DNA of 64,000 bases from an uncultured Alphaproteobacteria bacterium (GTDB taxonomy: Bacteria; Pseudomonadota; Alphaproteobacteria; Methylaequorales; Methylaequoraceae), in assembly GCA_902536655.1 (NCBI GenBank), contig CACAYF010000007.1:1-64000 (forward strand). Reading direction: 5' to 3'. Under the pieces are notes generated by a model, which searched no databases, was not told the DNA's origin, and saw nothing but the letters and a program-made list of their open reading frames with translations. Both the position numbers and the translations under genes were made by a program. Shown here piece by piece: positions 9,380-18,692 of this stretch (position 1 is the stretch's first letter; each line of letters begins with the position of its first letter).

Positions 9380-10609
9380 ATGACTGCAAAGAAAATTTAC
9401 GAGATTGGTGAAATACCAAATTTAGGTGAAGTGCCCGAAGAAATGTATGCATGGGTCATAAGAGAGAATAGATTAGGTGTGCCAGAGAATGCCATGCAAA
9501 TTGAGAAGATGCCAGTTCAGAAACCGGGTAAAGACGAAGTTCTTGTGATGGTTATGGCTGTCGGAATAAATTATAATAATGTTTGGGCGTCTCAAGGCAT
9601 TCCAATTTCAGTTATTGGAAAAGATACGGGGTATCACATAGGAGGTTCTGATGCATCTGGAATTGTTTGGGCAATTGGGGATAATGTTAAAAGATGGAAA
9701 GTTGGTGATGAGGTTATTATCCATTGCAACAGAGACGATGGAGACGATGAGGAATGTAATGGTGGTGAGCCAATGTATTCCAAATCTCAAAGGATATGGG
9801 GATACGAAACAAATGATGGCTCATTTGCTCAGTTTACAACAGTTCAGTCCCGACAATTACTAAAAAAACCTGACCATCTTTCATGGGAAGAAAGCGGCTG
9901 TTACACTTTAACATTAGCAACTTCTTTTAGAATGCTTTTTGGTCATCCACCTCACGCTTTGAAACCTGGGATGAACGTTTTGGTTTGGGGTGCATCTGGT
10001 GGTATTGGAAGCATGGCAGTGCAGATATGTAAGGCAGTTGGCGCTAATGCAATTGGAATAATTTCTGACGATGAAAAAATCCCATTTGTTAAGGAACTTG
10101 GCGCAGTTGGTGTGCTCAACCGAAAAAATTATAATTGTTTTGGTCAACTGCCAGATGTCAAAGATCAGTCTGAATATTCTAAATTTATTAAAAACTGCAG
10201 AGTTTTAGGAAAAGATATTTGGGATATCACTGGTAAAAAAGATGTAGATATAGTTTTTGAACACCCTGGAGAATCAACTTTTCCAGTGTCATGTTATTTG
10301 GTAAAGACAGGAGGAATGGTTGTAATTTGTGCTGGAACATCAGGGTACAATTTAACAATGGATGCACGTTATGTGTGGATGAGACAAAAAAGAATTCAAG
10401 GAAGCCACTTTGCGAACTTATTTCAAGCCAATCAAGCCAATGATATGATGATTAACAAGTTAATTAAACCTTTGATGTCTGAGTGTTTCGAATGGACTGA
10501 AATTCCTGCTGCTCACACCAAGATGATGAACAATAAACATCTTCCTGGAAATATGGCCGCTTTAGTTCAAGCAAAAAAGACTGGAATGAAAAGCTTTAAT
10601 GAATTATAA
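9380..10609 (+). CDS. ccr: crotonyl-CoA carboxylase/reductase
   Basis: MDR-family protein with CCR-specific features (IGGSDASGIVWAIGDNVKRWKVGDEVIIHCN, HPGESTFPVSCYLVKTGGMVVICAGTSGYN); divergent from ecm. Confidence 0.93.
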   Translation: MTAKKIYEIGEIPNLGEVPEEMYAWVIRENRLGVPENAMQIEKMPVQKPGKDEVLVMVMAVGINYNNVWASQGIPISVIGKDTGYHIGGSDASGIVWAIGDNVKRWKVGDEVIIHCNRDDGDDEECNGGEPMYSKSQRIWGYETNDGSFAQFTTVQSRQLLKKPDHLSWEESGCYTLTLATSFRMLFGHPPHALKPGMNVLVWGASGGIGSMAVQICKAVGANAIGIISDDEKIPFVKELGAVGVLNRKNYNCFGQLPDVKDQSEYSKFIKNCRVLGKDIWDITGKKDVDIVFEHPGESTFPVSCYLVKTGGMVVICAGTSGYNLTMDARYVWMRQKRIQGSHFANLFQANQANDMMINKLIKPLMSECFEWTEIPAAHTKMMNNKHLPGNMAALVQAKKTGMKSFNEL

Positions 10610-10651
10610 ATATACTTGAATAAGAAATAATAACCATTAAATATAAAGATT

Positions 10652-12337
10652 ATGGATAGCTCAGTTAATATAAATTCAGAGATAATTAATTTTAAACAAT
10701 ACCTTTTATCCAATACAGATATTTTAAAAGATATACTCTCTAAACTTGAAAAAGTTTCCACCAAATCAAGGGAAGCATTTAAATCTGCTTTAACAAAAGA
10801 CAATAGAATTGACAACCAGTTGTTAGAAATAAACCAGTCAAAAACACACGGATTTGCTTGGTTTGATACATACAGAATAGGTCTTAGAGAGACACTAAAT
10901 TGGTTTACTCGCTTAAACAACGATAATAAATCTTCAGAAATTGACGCCGCCGTCACACTTTTTGCATTCGCTGAATATTTAATGCAAATGAGAAATGGTA
11001 TTATGATGAGCCAATCGGAAATAGTTAGACCATCAGATCTTCATTTAGATGACAACGACTTTGAATTCATGAATGATGATTCAGTTAGAGATCTTTTAGA
11101 AATCGGCCTTTCTGACAAAATTAAAACCGTAATTGTTGATTCTCTTGATAAAGATATTCATCCAAGCTTAGGACTAAACGATGAGACTCTCGATATGATC
11201 CAAGATCAATTTAAAAAGTTTACAGAGGAAGAAATTTTACCTCATGCTAATGAATGGCATCTAAAGGACGCATTGATTCCTGATGATGTTCTTAAGAAAA
11301 TGGCTGAGCTTGGGGTATTTAGTATAGCAATACCTGAAAACTATGGTGGATTGGGAATGGGCAAAGTCGCAATGTGTGTTGTTACAGAAGAACTTTCAAG
11401 AGGTTTTCTAGCTGCAGGATCCCTGGGTACTCGTGCTGAAATTGCTGGTGAATTAATAAGGCTAGGTGGTACAGAAGAACAGAAAAAAAAATATCTACCT
11501 GAAATCGCTTCGGGAAACATTTTGACAACAGCCGTCTTTACCGAACCAAATACCGGATCAGATTTGGGTAGTCTTTCAACAAGAGCACAGCTACAAGGCG
11601 ATGATTATATTATTAACGGAAATAAAACTTGGATAACACACGGTGCAAGGTCAGATTTAATGACAGTGCTCGCTAGAACAGACATGAATCAGAAGGGTTA
11701 TAAGGGCTTGAGCATGTTTTTGGTTGAAAAACCAAGAGGGAATTGTGAAAAACCCTTCCCGATGGAAGGTATGTCAGGCAGTGAAATTGAAGTCTTGGGC
11801 TACAGGGGAATGAAAGAATACGAGATAGCCCTTGAAGATATAAAAGTTAGCAGGAAAAATTTATTAGGTGAACAAGAAGGCAATGGATTTAAACAACTTA
11901 TGGAAACCTTTGAATCCGCTAGAATCCAAACAGCTGCAAGAGCGGTTGGTGTTGCACAAAACGCTCTTGAGCTCAGCTTGCAATATGCAAAGGATAGAAG
12001 TCAATTTGGTAAACAAATTCTTAAGTTTCCAAGAATATTTAATAAGTTAGCATGGATGGCAATGGAAACGACTGTTGCAAGACAAATTACCTTATTTTCC
12101 GCGAGAGAAAAAGATAATGATGCCAGATGCGATATTGAGGCAGGCATGGCAAAACTATTGGCCGCGAGAGTAGCTTGGAGTAACGCCGATAGTGCTTTGC
12201 AAATTCACGGTGGAAATGGTTATGCTCTAGAATATCCGATTAGTAGAGTTTTATGCGACTCAAGAATCCTTAATATCTTCGAAGGAGCAGCTGAAATTCA
12301 GGCTCAAATAATCGTAAAAGGGCTTTTAGCCAGATAA
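10652..12337 (+). CDS. mcd: (2S)-methylsuccinyl-CoA dehydrogenase (acyl-CoA dehydrogenase family)
   Basis: Acyl-CoA dehydrogenase core (TEPNTGSDLGSLSTRA, QIHGGNGYALEYPISRVLCDSRI) with an extra N-terminal domain of about 170 aa; lies after ccr. Confidence 0.88.
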   Translation: MDSSVNINSEIINFKQYLLSNTDILKDILSKLEKVSTKSREAFKSALTKDNRIDNQLLEINQSKTHGFAWFDTYRIGLRETLNWFTRLNNDNKSSEIDAAVTLFAFAEYLMQMRNGIMMSQSEIVRPSDLHLDDNDFEFMNDDSVRDLLEIGLSDKIKTVIVDSLDKDIHPSLGLNDETLDMIQDQFKKFTEEEILPHANEWHLKDALIPDDVLKKMAELGVFSIAIPENYGGLGMGKVAMCVVTEELSRGFLAAGSLGTRAEIAGELIRLGGTEEQKKKYLPEIASGNILTTAVFTEPNTGSDLGSLSTRAQLQGDDYIINGNKTWITHGARSDLMTVLARTDMNQKGYKGLSMFLVEKPRGNCEKPFPMEGMSGSEIEVLGYRGMKEYEIALEDIKVSRKNLLGEQEGNGFKQLMETFESARIQTAARAVGVAQNALELSLQYAKDRSQFGKQILKFPRIFNKLAWMAMETTVARQITLFSAREKDNDARCDIEAGMAKLLAARVAWSNADSALQIHGGNGYALEYPISRVLCDSRILNIFEGAAEIQAQIIVKGLLAR

Positions 12338-12528
12338 TGGACTTCTTCCTTAACTTTATAATAGTAATATGTTTAATCACAACATTCATAGTACTTTTGA
12401 TAGGATTATTCCATACAGCAAGATCTAACGAAGAAAATAATAAGATTAATCTGTTCATGAGGTATAGAGTAGCAATACAATTCGTGACACTTACTATTTT
12501 AACGGTTGCCCTTTTCTTAAAATCCTAG
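12337..12528 (+). CDS. twin-transmembrane HIG1-domain-like small membrane protein
   Basis: 63 aa, two TM helices, ATG overlaps mcd stop (TAATG), MRYRVAIQFVTL motif; lies upstream of the cobalamin adenosyltransferase. Confidence 0.65.
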   Translation: MDFFLNFIIVICLITTFIVLLIGLFHTARSNEENNKINLFMRYRVAIQFVTLTILTVALFLKS

Positions 12529-12536
12529 GAGATATA

Positions 12537-13085
12537 TTGGTAAAACTTGACAAAATTTATACTCGCGGGGGGGATAAAGGTGTAACAAGTTTAGGGGACG
12601 GTTCAAGAGTTCAAAAGAGTAACATAAGAATTAAAGCTTACGGAGACATAGACGAAGCAAACTCATCATTAGGAATTTGCGTATCCTTCTCAAATAAAAA
12701 TTTAAAAAAAACACTTCTGGAGATTCAAAATCATCTTTTTGATATAGGAGCCGATTTATGTTTTCCTGAAAAATCAAAAAAATACGTTACAATATCAAGC
12801 GATAAGATTGATTTTCTAGAAAATGAAATTGATAATATGAACAGAGATTTAGATAAATTGCAGTCATTCATTCTTCCTGGAGGGAGTCAGATTTCCTCCT
12901 TTCTACATTTATCAAGATCTCACGTAAGAAGAGCAGAAAGATCAATTATAGAGTTAAATAATAAAGAAAAAGTAAGTACCGATATAATTAAATATGTAAA
13001 TAGGCTTTCCGATTTTCTTTTCGTAGCTGCAAGGTTTGAGAATAAAAAAGATGGTGATATACTTTGGATTCCAAATAAAAAGTAA
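12537..13085 (+). CDS. PduO-type ATP:cob(I)alamin adenosyltransferase
   Basis: IYTRGGDKGVTSLGDGSRVQKS, FILPGGSQISSFLHLSRSHVRRAER; TTG start. Confidence 0.92.
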   Translation: MVKLDKIYTRGGDKGVTSLGDGSRVQKSNIRIKAYGDIDEANSSLGICVSFSNKNLKKTLLEIQNHLFDIGADLCFPEKSKKYVTISSDKIDFLENEIDNMNRDLDKLQSFILPGGSQISSFLHLSRSHVRRAERSIIELNNKEKVSTDIIKYVNRLSDFLFVAARFENKKDGDILWIPNKK

Positions 13086-13099
13086 TTAAGGAAAAAGTT

Positions 13100-13855
13100 A
13101 TGAAAGCACTAGTTTGTGTAAAAAGAGTTATTGATTACAATGTTAAGATTAGAGTAAAATCTGATAAGTCAGGAGTTGAAACAGATAATGTCAAGATGTC
13201 TATGAACCCTTTCGATGAGATCGCAGTTGAAGAAGCTATAAGATTGAAAGAGAAAAATCAAATCCAAGAAGTAGTTATATTGTCAATAGGAACTGATAAA
13301 TCTCAAGAAACAATCAGATCGGGGCTTGCAATGGGTGGTGACAGAGGTATTTTAGTAAAAACGGAGAAAGATCAACTAGAACCTCTTACTGTCGGCAAAA
13401 TAATCAAATCTGTTTCCGATAAAGAGAAACCAGATCTTATAATACTAGGAAAACAAGCAATTGACGATGATTGTAATCAGACAGGTCAGATTGTAGCGAC
13501 CTTATTAGAATTTCCTCAAGCGACTTTTGCTTCGGAATTAAAAAAGAATAATGATAACACTCTTGAAGTTACAAGAGAGGTTGATGGTGGTCTAGAAACT
13601 GTAAAAATTAATATTCCGTGTGTAGTAACAACAGATCTTCGCTTAAACGAACCTAGATATGCATCTTTACCAAATATTATGAAAGCAAAACAAAAAAAAA
13701 TTGATGTTCTTGAAATTGGAAGCTTTGATATAGATATTAAAGATAGACTACAAATTTTGGAAGTAAACGAACCTCCGGAGAGAAAGCCAGGTATTAAGGT
13801 TGATGACGTTGACTCTCTTGTTGAGAAACTTAAAAATGAGGCAAAAGTATTATGA
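13100..13855 (+). CDS. etfB: electron transfer flavoprotein beta subunit
   Basis: MKALVCVKRVIDYNVKIRVK...NPFDEIAVEEAIRLKE. Confidence 0.95.
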   Translation: MKALVCVKRVIDYNVKIRVKSDKSGVETDNVKMSMNPFDEIAVEEAIRLKEKNQIQEVVILSIGTDKSQETIRSGLAMGGDRGILVKTEKDQLEPLTVGKIIKSVSDKEKPDLIILGKQAIDDDCNQTGQIVATLLEFPQATFASELKKNNDNTLEVTREVDGGLETVKINIPCVVTTDLRLNEPRYASLPNIMKAKQKKIDVLEIGSFDIDIKDRLQILEVNEPPERKPGIKVDDVDSLVEKLKNEAKVL

Positions 13856-14787
13856 AGGTTTTAGTAATAATAGAACATGATAATGAAACTGTAAAACAAT
13901 CCAGTTTTTCTACAATCTCTGCAGCTAAAGAGATAAGCGATTCGATTGAGGCGATAGTACTTGGTCAAGGGATAGACTCTGTAATTAATGAACTCAAAAA
14001 ATCTGACCATCTAAAAAAAATTTATAAAATAGATAACGAATTATTTCAAAATCCTTTAGCTGAAAACTTATCCAAAGCGATACATAAGTTTACAGAAGGA
14101 TCTGATTACACACACATACTTTCACCATCAAGTACTTTCGGAAAAAATATGTCGCCAAAACTTTCAGCTCTTATGGATGTTCAACAGATTTCTGATATTA
14201 CTAAAATTATTAGCGATGATACGTTTGAGAGACCAATTTATGCAGGAAATGCTATTGCCAAAGTAAAGTCTAATGATCCCATAAAGATTATTACTGTTAG
14301 ACCAACATGTTTTGAACCTTGTGCTTTAAATTCAAGCGTTGATGTTGAAAGTTTAGAAACTAATCTTGATAAAAATAACTTAATTAGTTTTGTTAGTTAT
14401 GACAAATCTAAATCAGACAGACCAGAATTAACAAGTGCCAAAATAGTAATTTCAGGTGGAAGAGGTATGCAAAATGGAGAAAACTTCAGACTTTTAGAGG
14501 GTATAGCTGACAAATTAGGCGCTGCTATGGGTGCTAGTCGAGCGGCAGTCGATGCTGGTTTCGTTCCTAATGATTGGCAAGTTGGTCAAACTGGAAAAAT
14601 AGTAGCACCAGATCTTTACATTGCTGTTGGAATTTCAGGGGCTATCCAACATATTGCTGGAATTAAAGATTCAAAATTTATTGCCTGTATTAATAAGGAT
14701 GAAGAAGCTCCAATCTTTAACTTTTCTGATTATGGGCTAGTAGGCGATCTTTTTGAGCTTTTACCTAAGCTAGAAGAGAAATTATAG
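13852..14787 (+). CDS. etfA: electron transfer flavoprotein alpha subunit
   Basis: C-terminal FAD domain [51 protein letters not shown]. Confidence 0.95.
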   Translation: MKVLVIIEHDNETVKQSSFSTISAAKEISDSIEAIVLGQGIDSVINELKKSDHLKKIYKIDNELFQNPLAENLSKAIHKFTEGSDYTHILSPSSTFGKNMSPKLSALMDVQQISDITKIISDDTFERPIYAGNAIAKVKSNDPIKIITVRPTCFEPCALNSSVDVESLETNLDKNNLISFVSYDKSKSDRPELTSAKIVISGGRGMQNGENFRLLEGIADKLGAAMGASRAAVDAGFVPNDWQVGQTGKIVAPDLYIAVGISGAIQHIAGIKDSKFIACINKDEEAPIFNFSDYGLVGDLFELLPKLEEKL

Positions 14788-15297
14788 CAAGTTTTTAAGC
14801 TCTCTCAGAAGTTCTTCATTTAACCAATCGATATAACCTACTACTCTAGATAGTTCATAGGGACCTTCATTGATAATTAAAGTTGTTGGCATTACTTTGA
14901 CACCTAGTTGTTTTGTTAAATTAAGCTTTTTATCGATATATGTTTGAAAATCCTCTAGATTATTTTTTTTTAAGAAATTGGGGATAACTTTCGTTGGGTT
15001 TGCATCAACCGAAACAAAAATTACTTCTATTTCATTTTCAAATTTTTTTTCTAACTTAATTAGATCCGGGATTTCTTTAATACATGGTGGACACCATGTC
15101 GCCCAAAAGTTTATTAAAATTAGTTTTTTTGTTTTTAATTTATCCGCAACTTTAATTTTTTGACCATTCAAGGATTGTAAATCAAAAAAATTTATTTTTT
15201 TGGGCGGATTTTGTAATAATAGTTGATTGTTCTCATATGAATAAGATAGATTTGTAATAATTAAAAATATAATAAAAGTAAAATTTTTCATATACAT
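14782..15297 (-). CDS. TlpA/ResA-like thiol:disulfide oxidoreductase
   Basis: Signal peptide; LINFWATWCPPCIKEIPDLIKLEK thioredoxin motif; VMPTTLII cis-Pro. Confidence 0.9.
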   Translation of the reverse strand: MYMKNFTFIIFLIITNLSYSYENNQLLLQNPPKKINFFDLQSLNGQKIKVADKLKTKKLILINFWATWCPPCIKEIPDLIKLEKKFENEIEVIFVSVDANPTKVIPNFLKKNNLEDFQTYIDKKLNLTKQLGVKVMPTTLIINEGPYELSRVVGYIDWLNEELLRELKNLL

Positions 15298-15309
15298 ATA
15301 ATAACATAG

Positions 15310-16698
15310 ATGAAAAAAACGACAAATTTAGTTTGGGGTGGAAGATTTGAGTACGATTCATCGAACCTTTTAAAAAGAATTAATAATTCAATTAGCTTTG
15401 ATTATAACTTGGCTGATGAGGACATAAAATTAAATAAGTCATATGCTAAATCTTTATTTAAAGCAAAAATACTAAGTTTGAATGAATTAAAAAAAATCAA
15501 TGTTGCATTGGATGAAATACAGCTGGAAATAAAAGATAAAAAATTTAAGTTTGTCGATGATTATGAAGATATTCATATGAATATTGAAATGGCACTAAAA
15601 AAAAGAGTAGGAAGGTTAGCGGGAAAACTCCATACTGGAAAATCGAGAAACGACCAAGTTGCTACCGATGTAAAGCTTTGGACCAAAGAAAAGATAAAAA
15701 ATGTAATAAAAAAGCTAAAAAAAATTCAAAAAACAATTATTAAAAAATCCGAATCGAATCTAAATGTTATAATGCCAGGATTTACACATTCACAAAACGC
15801 TCAACCGATTTTATACTCTCATTATTTAATGTCTTTTTTTGAAATGTTTGAGAGAGACAAAAAAAGAGCTAAACACCTTTTGAAAAATATTGATGAGTGC
15901 CCCCTTGGATCCGGAGCATTGGCTGGTACAAACTTTTCTGAAATTGATAGGAAGGCTTTGGCCCAAAACTTAGGCTTTAAAAAACCAACTGAAAATTCCC
16001 TAGATAGTGTGTCAGACAGAGATTTTGTGATAGAGTTCTTATGTTTGTTATCAATCTTAAGTATGCATTTTTCTAGAATATCAGAAGATTTCATTATATG
16101 GTCAGGAAGTGCCTATGAATTTTTAAAGTTTCCGGAAAACTTGTGTACAGGATCGTCAATTATGCCGCAAAAAAAAAATCCCGATGCGGCTGAACTTGTT
16201 AGATCAAAGTGTGGACGAATTTATTCTTCACTATTAAATTTACTTATTATACAAAAAGGACTACCAAGTGGTTATAGCAAAGATCTTCAGGAAGATAAGG
16301 AACCATTATTTGATGCTTTCAGAACTATCGATTTACTACTTGATATTATTAATGAGATGATTGACTCAGTAACAATAAATAAAGTTAAAATGTATAATCT
16401 CTCCCAAAAGGGTTATATGACTGCCACAGATCTTGCTGATTGGATTGTAAAAAAAACAGACTACACTTTTAGAGAAGCGCATAATATAACTGGGAAGATA
16501 GTATTGATGGCAGAAAAGAAAAAAAAACTTTTAAGTGAGTTGTCTTTGGAAGAATTTAGACTTGTAGAACCAAAAATAAGTAAGGATATATTCAACTACG
16601 TGTCACTAGAAAGTTCTGTTTCAAGAAAAAATTCTTACGGTGGAACGAATATTAACCAAGTTTTAAAGGCAATTAAAAGAGCCAAAAAAAAAATCTAA
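15310..16698 (+). CDS. argH: argininosuccinate lyase
   Basis: WGGRFEYDSSNLLKRINNSISFDYNL; signature GSSIMPQKKNPD. Confidence 0.96.
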   Translation: MKKTTNLVWGGRFEYDSSNLLKRINNSISFDYNLADEDIKLNKSYAKSLFKAKILSLNELKKINVALDEIQLEIKDKKFKFVDDYEDIHMNIEMALKKRVGRLAGKLHTGKSRNDQVATDVKLWTKEKIKNVIKKLKKIQKTIIKKSESNLNVIMPGFTHSQNAQPILYSHYLMSFFEMFERDKKRAKHLLKNIDECPLGSGALAGTNFSEIDRKALAQNLGFKKPTENSLDSVSDRDFVIEFLCLLSILSMHFSRISEDFIIWSGSAYEFLKFPENLCTGSSIMPQKKNPDAAELVRSKCGRIYSSLLNLLIIQKGLPSGYSKDLQEDKEPLFDAFRTIDLLLDIINEMIDSVTINKVKMYNLSQKGYMTATDLADWIVKKTDYTFREAHNITGKIVLMAEKKKKLLSELSLEEFRLVEPKISKDIFNYVSLESSVSRKNSYGGTNINQVLKAIKRAKKKI

Positions 16699-16829
16699 TG
16701 CAGAATAAAGTTTTTGTTAAATTAATAATTTTTTTTTGTTTAATATTTTTTATGTCTTGCGGTAAAAAATCTAATCTAGAAAAATATCCTGGAAGTGAAA
16801 ATCCAAGAAACTATCCAAATGATGATTAA
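16698..16829 (+). CDS. lptM: small lipoprotein, LptM (YifL)-like
   Basis: 43-aa ORF below the track cutoff: MQNKVFVKLIIFFCLIFFMSCGKKSNLEKYPGSENPRNYPNDD; lipobox FMSC; TAATG overlap with argH; argH-lptM-lysA order. Confidence 0.75.
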   Translation: MQNKVFVKLIIFFCLIFFMSCGKKSNLEKYPGSENPRNYPNDD

Positions 16830-18051
16830 AGTTTCAGAATATAACAAATTTCTCTCTTACAATAAAAATAAACTCTTTTTGGAGGATATTCCCTTAGAAA
16901 ATTTGGGAGACAAATTTGATACCCCTTTATTTTGCTATTCCGTTTCACAAATTGAACATAACTTTATAGAATTGCAAAGAGCTTTTAAAAAAGTAAAACC
17001 TCTAATTTGTTATGCTCTAAAGGCAAATTTCAATAGTAACATTATAAAAATTTTGTCAAATCTAGGATGTGGAATAGATGTTGTTTCTAATGGCGAGTTG
17101 CAAAAATCTTTAAAAAATGGAGTTGATAATCAAAAAATTGTTTTTTCCGGTGTTGGAAAAACCAATAAAGAAATTGAAATAGCCATAAAAAAAAATATTA
17201 AACAAATTAATGTCGAAAGTATTGAAGAATTAGATGAAATTGCAATCATATGTAAAAGATTAAATAGAACAATAAATATTTGCTTAAGAGTAAACCCTGA
17301 TGTGGACGCAAAAACTCATGAAAAAATATCAACAGGTCGCTCTGAAGATAAATTTGGTATATCAGACAAAAAAGTTTATGAGATTTTTAAAAAGTATAAA
17401 ACAAATAAATTTATAAAAATTATTGGTTTATCAGTCCACATTGGTTCTCAAATTGTACTATTAGCGCCATTTTATAAGGCATTTAAAAAGATTAAATTAC
17501 AAATATTAAAACTAAAAAAAGAAGGATTTGAAGTTTCTTCACTAGATTTGGGAGGTGGTGTCGGAATAAAATATAACGATAAAAACAAAATTTTTGATAT
17601 TAGATCTTATGCTCAAGTTATAGACGAGTTATTTTCAGATTTAAATATAGAAATAATAATTGAGCCAGGAAGATATTTAGTGGGGGCCTCTGGAATAATC
17701 CTATCTAGAGTAATAAGAACGAAATCAGGAAAAAATAAAGATTTTGTTATTATCGATGCGGGAATGGATAATCTCATCAGACCGGCTTTGTATGGAGCAG
17801 AACATAAAATTATTCCAGTCAAAAAAAAAGCGGAAACAAATCTGAAAAGTTACGACGTTGTTGGACCTATATGCGAGACAAGTGATGTTTTTATTAAAAA
17901 AATGAAAATTCACAGATTAAATTCAGATGATTTAGTTGTAATATGTTCGACTGGAGCATATAGTTCTTGTATGGCATCAAACTATAATTTAAGAAAACCA
18001 GCAAAAGAAGTATTTATAAAAAAAAAGAAATTTATTCTTTCAAATAGTTAA
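16822..18051 (+). CDS. lysA: diaminopimelate decarboxylase
   Basis: PLP motif YALKANFNSNIIKIL; VHIGSQI; GGGVGIKY; EPGRYLVG; start at ATG 16822 (or 16819) rather than GTG 16795. Confidence 0.94.
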   Translation: MIKVSEYNKFLSYNKNKLFLEDIPLENLGDKFDTPLFCYSVSQIEHNFIELQRAFKKVKPLICYALKANFNSNIIKILSNLGCGIDVVSNGELQKSLKNGVDNQKIVFSGVGKTNKEIEIAIKKNIKQINVESIEELDEIAIICKRLNRTINICLRVNPDVDAKTHEKISTGRSEDKFGISDKKVYEIFKKYKTNKFIKIIGLSVHIGSQIVLLAPFYKAFKKIKLQILKLKKEGFEVSSLDLGGGVGIKYNDKNKIFDIRSYAQVIDELFSDLNIEIIIEPGRYLVGASGIILSRVIRTKSGKNKDFVIIDAGMDNLIRPALYGAEHKIIPVKKKAETNLKSYDVVGPICETSDVFIKKMKIHRLNSDDLVVICSTGAYSSCMASNYNLRKPAKEVFIKKKKFILSNS

Positions 18052-18053
18052 TA

Positions 18054-18686
18054 ATGAATGAAATTTTTTTCTTAAAAAACATTTCAATTTTTTCTAGAAA
18101 AAAAAAAATAGAAAATATAAATCTTAAAATTTTCCGCGGAGACTTTTTTGTAATAAAAGGGTCAAATTCAACTGGGAAATCGCTGCTACTTAAATTATTT
18201 TATTTAAAATTACTTCCTTCAAAAGGTTCTTTTTTTTTAAATGGAAAGAAAATAACAGAGAATTCTAAAAAAAAAATTATTGAAAATAGAAAAAAAATGG
18301 GAGTTATTCTTCAAAACGATTATCTAATACCTTTTTTTTCAGTCTATCAGAATATCGAATTAGCTAGTCAAATTCAAAACCTAAAAACAAATTTTGCTCA
18401 GAGAATGAATGAGATTTCCGAGTGGTTGGATTTAAATGACATCCAAAAAGAGAAAATTGTTAATTTATCTAACAGTCAAAAACAAAAGGTTGTAATTGCA
18501 AGAGCTTTAATAAATAATCCAAATATTATAATAGCCGATCAACCTGAAACTTTCTTAGATGAAGTATCTAAGAAAAAAATTTTCTATTTATTGGAGTATT
18601 TAAGTAAATTAGGATCAACAATTATTATAACTACAAATAAAGACATAAATATAAAAAAGTCTCATAAAATACTACAATTGAATTGA
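18054..18686 (+). CDS. ftsE: FtsE-like cell division ABC transporter ATP-binding protein with divergent catalytic motifs
   Basis: Walker A GSNSTGKS, Q-loop VILQNDYLIPFFSVYQNI, signature LSNSQ, Walker B IIIADQPE; immediately followed by ftsX. Confidence 0.8.
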   Translation: MNEIFFLKNISIFSRKKKIENINLKIFRGDFFVIKGSNSTGKSLLLKLFYLKLLPSKGSFFLNGKKITENSKKKIIENRKKMGVILQNDYLIPFFSVYQNIELASQIQNLKTNFAQRMNEISEWLDLNDIQKEKIVNLSNSQKQKVVIARALINNPNIIIADQPETFLDEVSKKKIFYLLEYLSKLGSTIIITTNKDINIKKSHKILQLN

Positions 18687-18692
18687 AAATTC

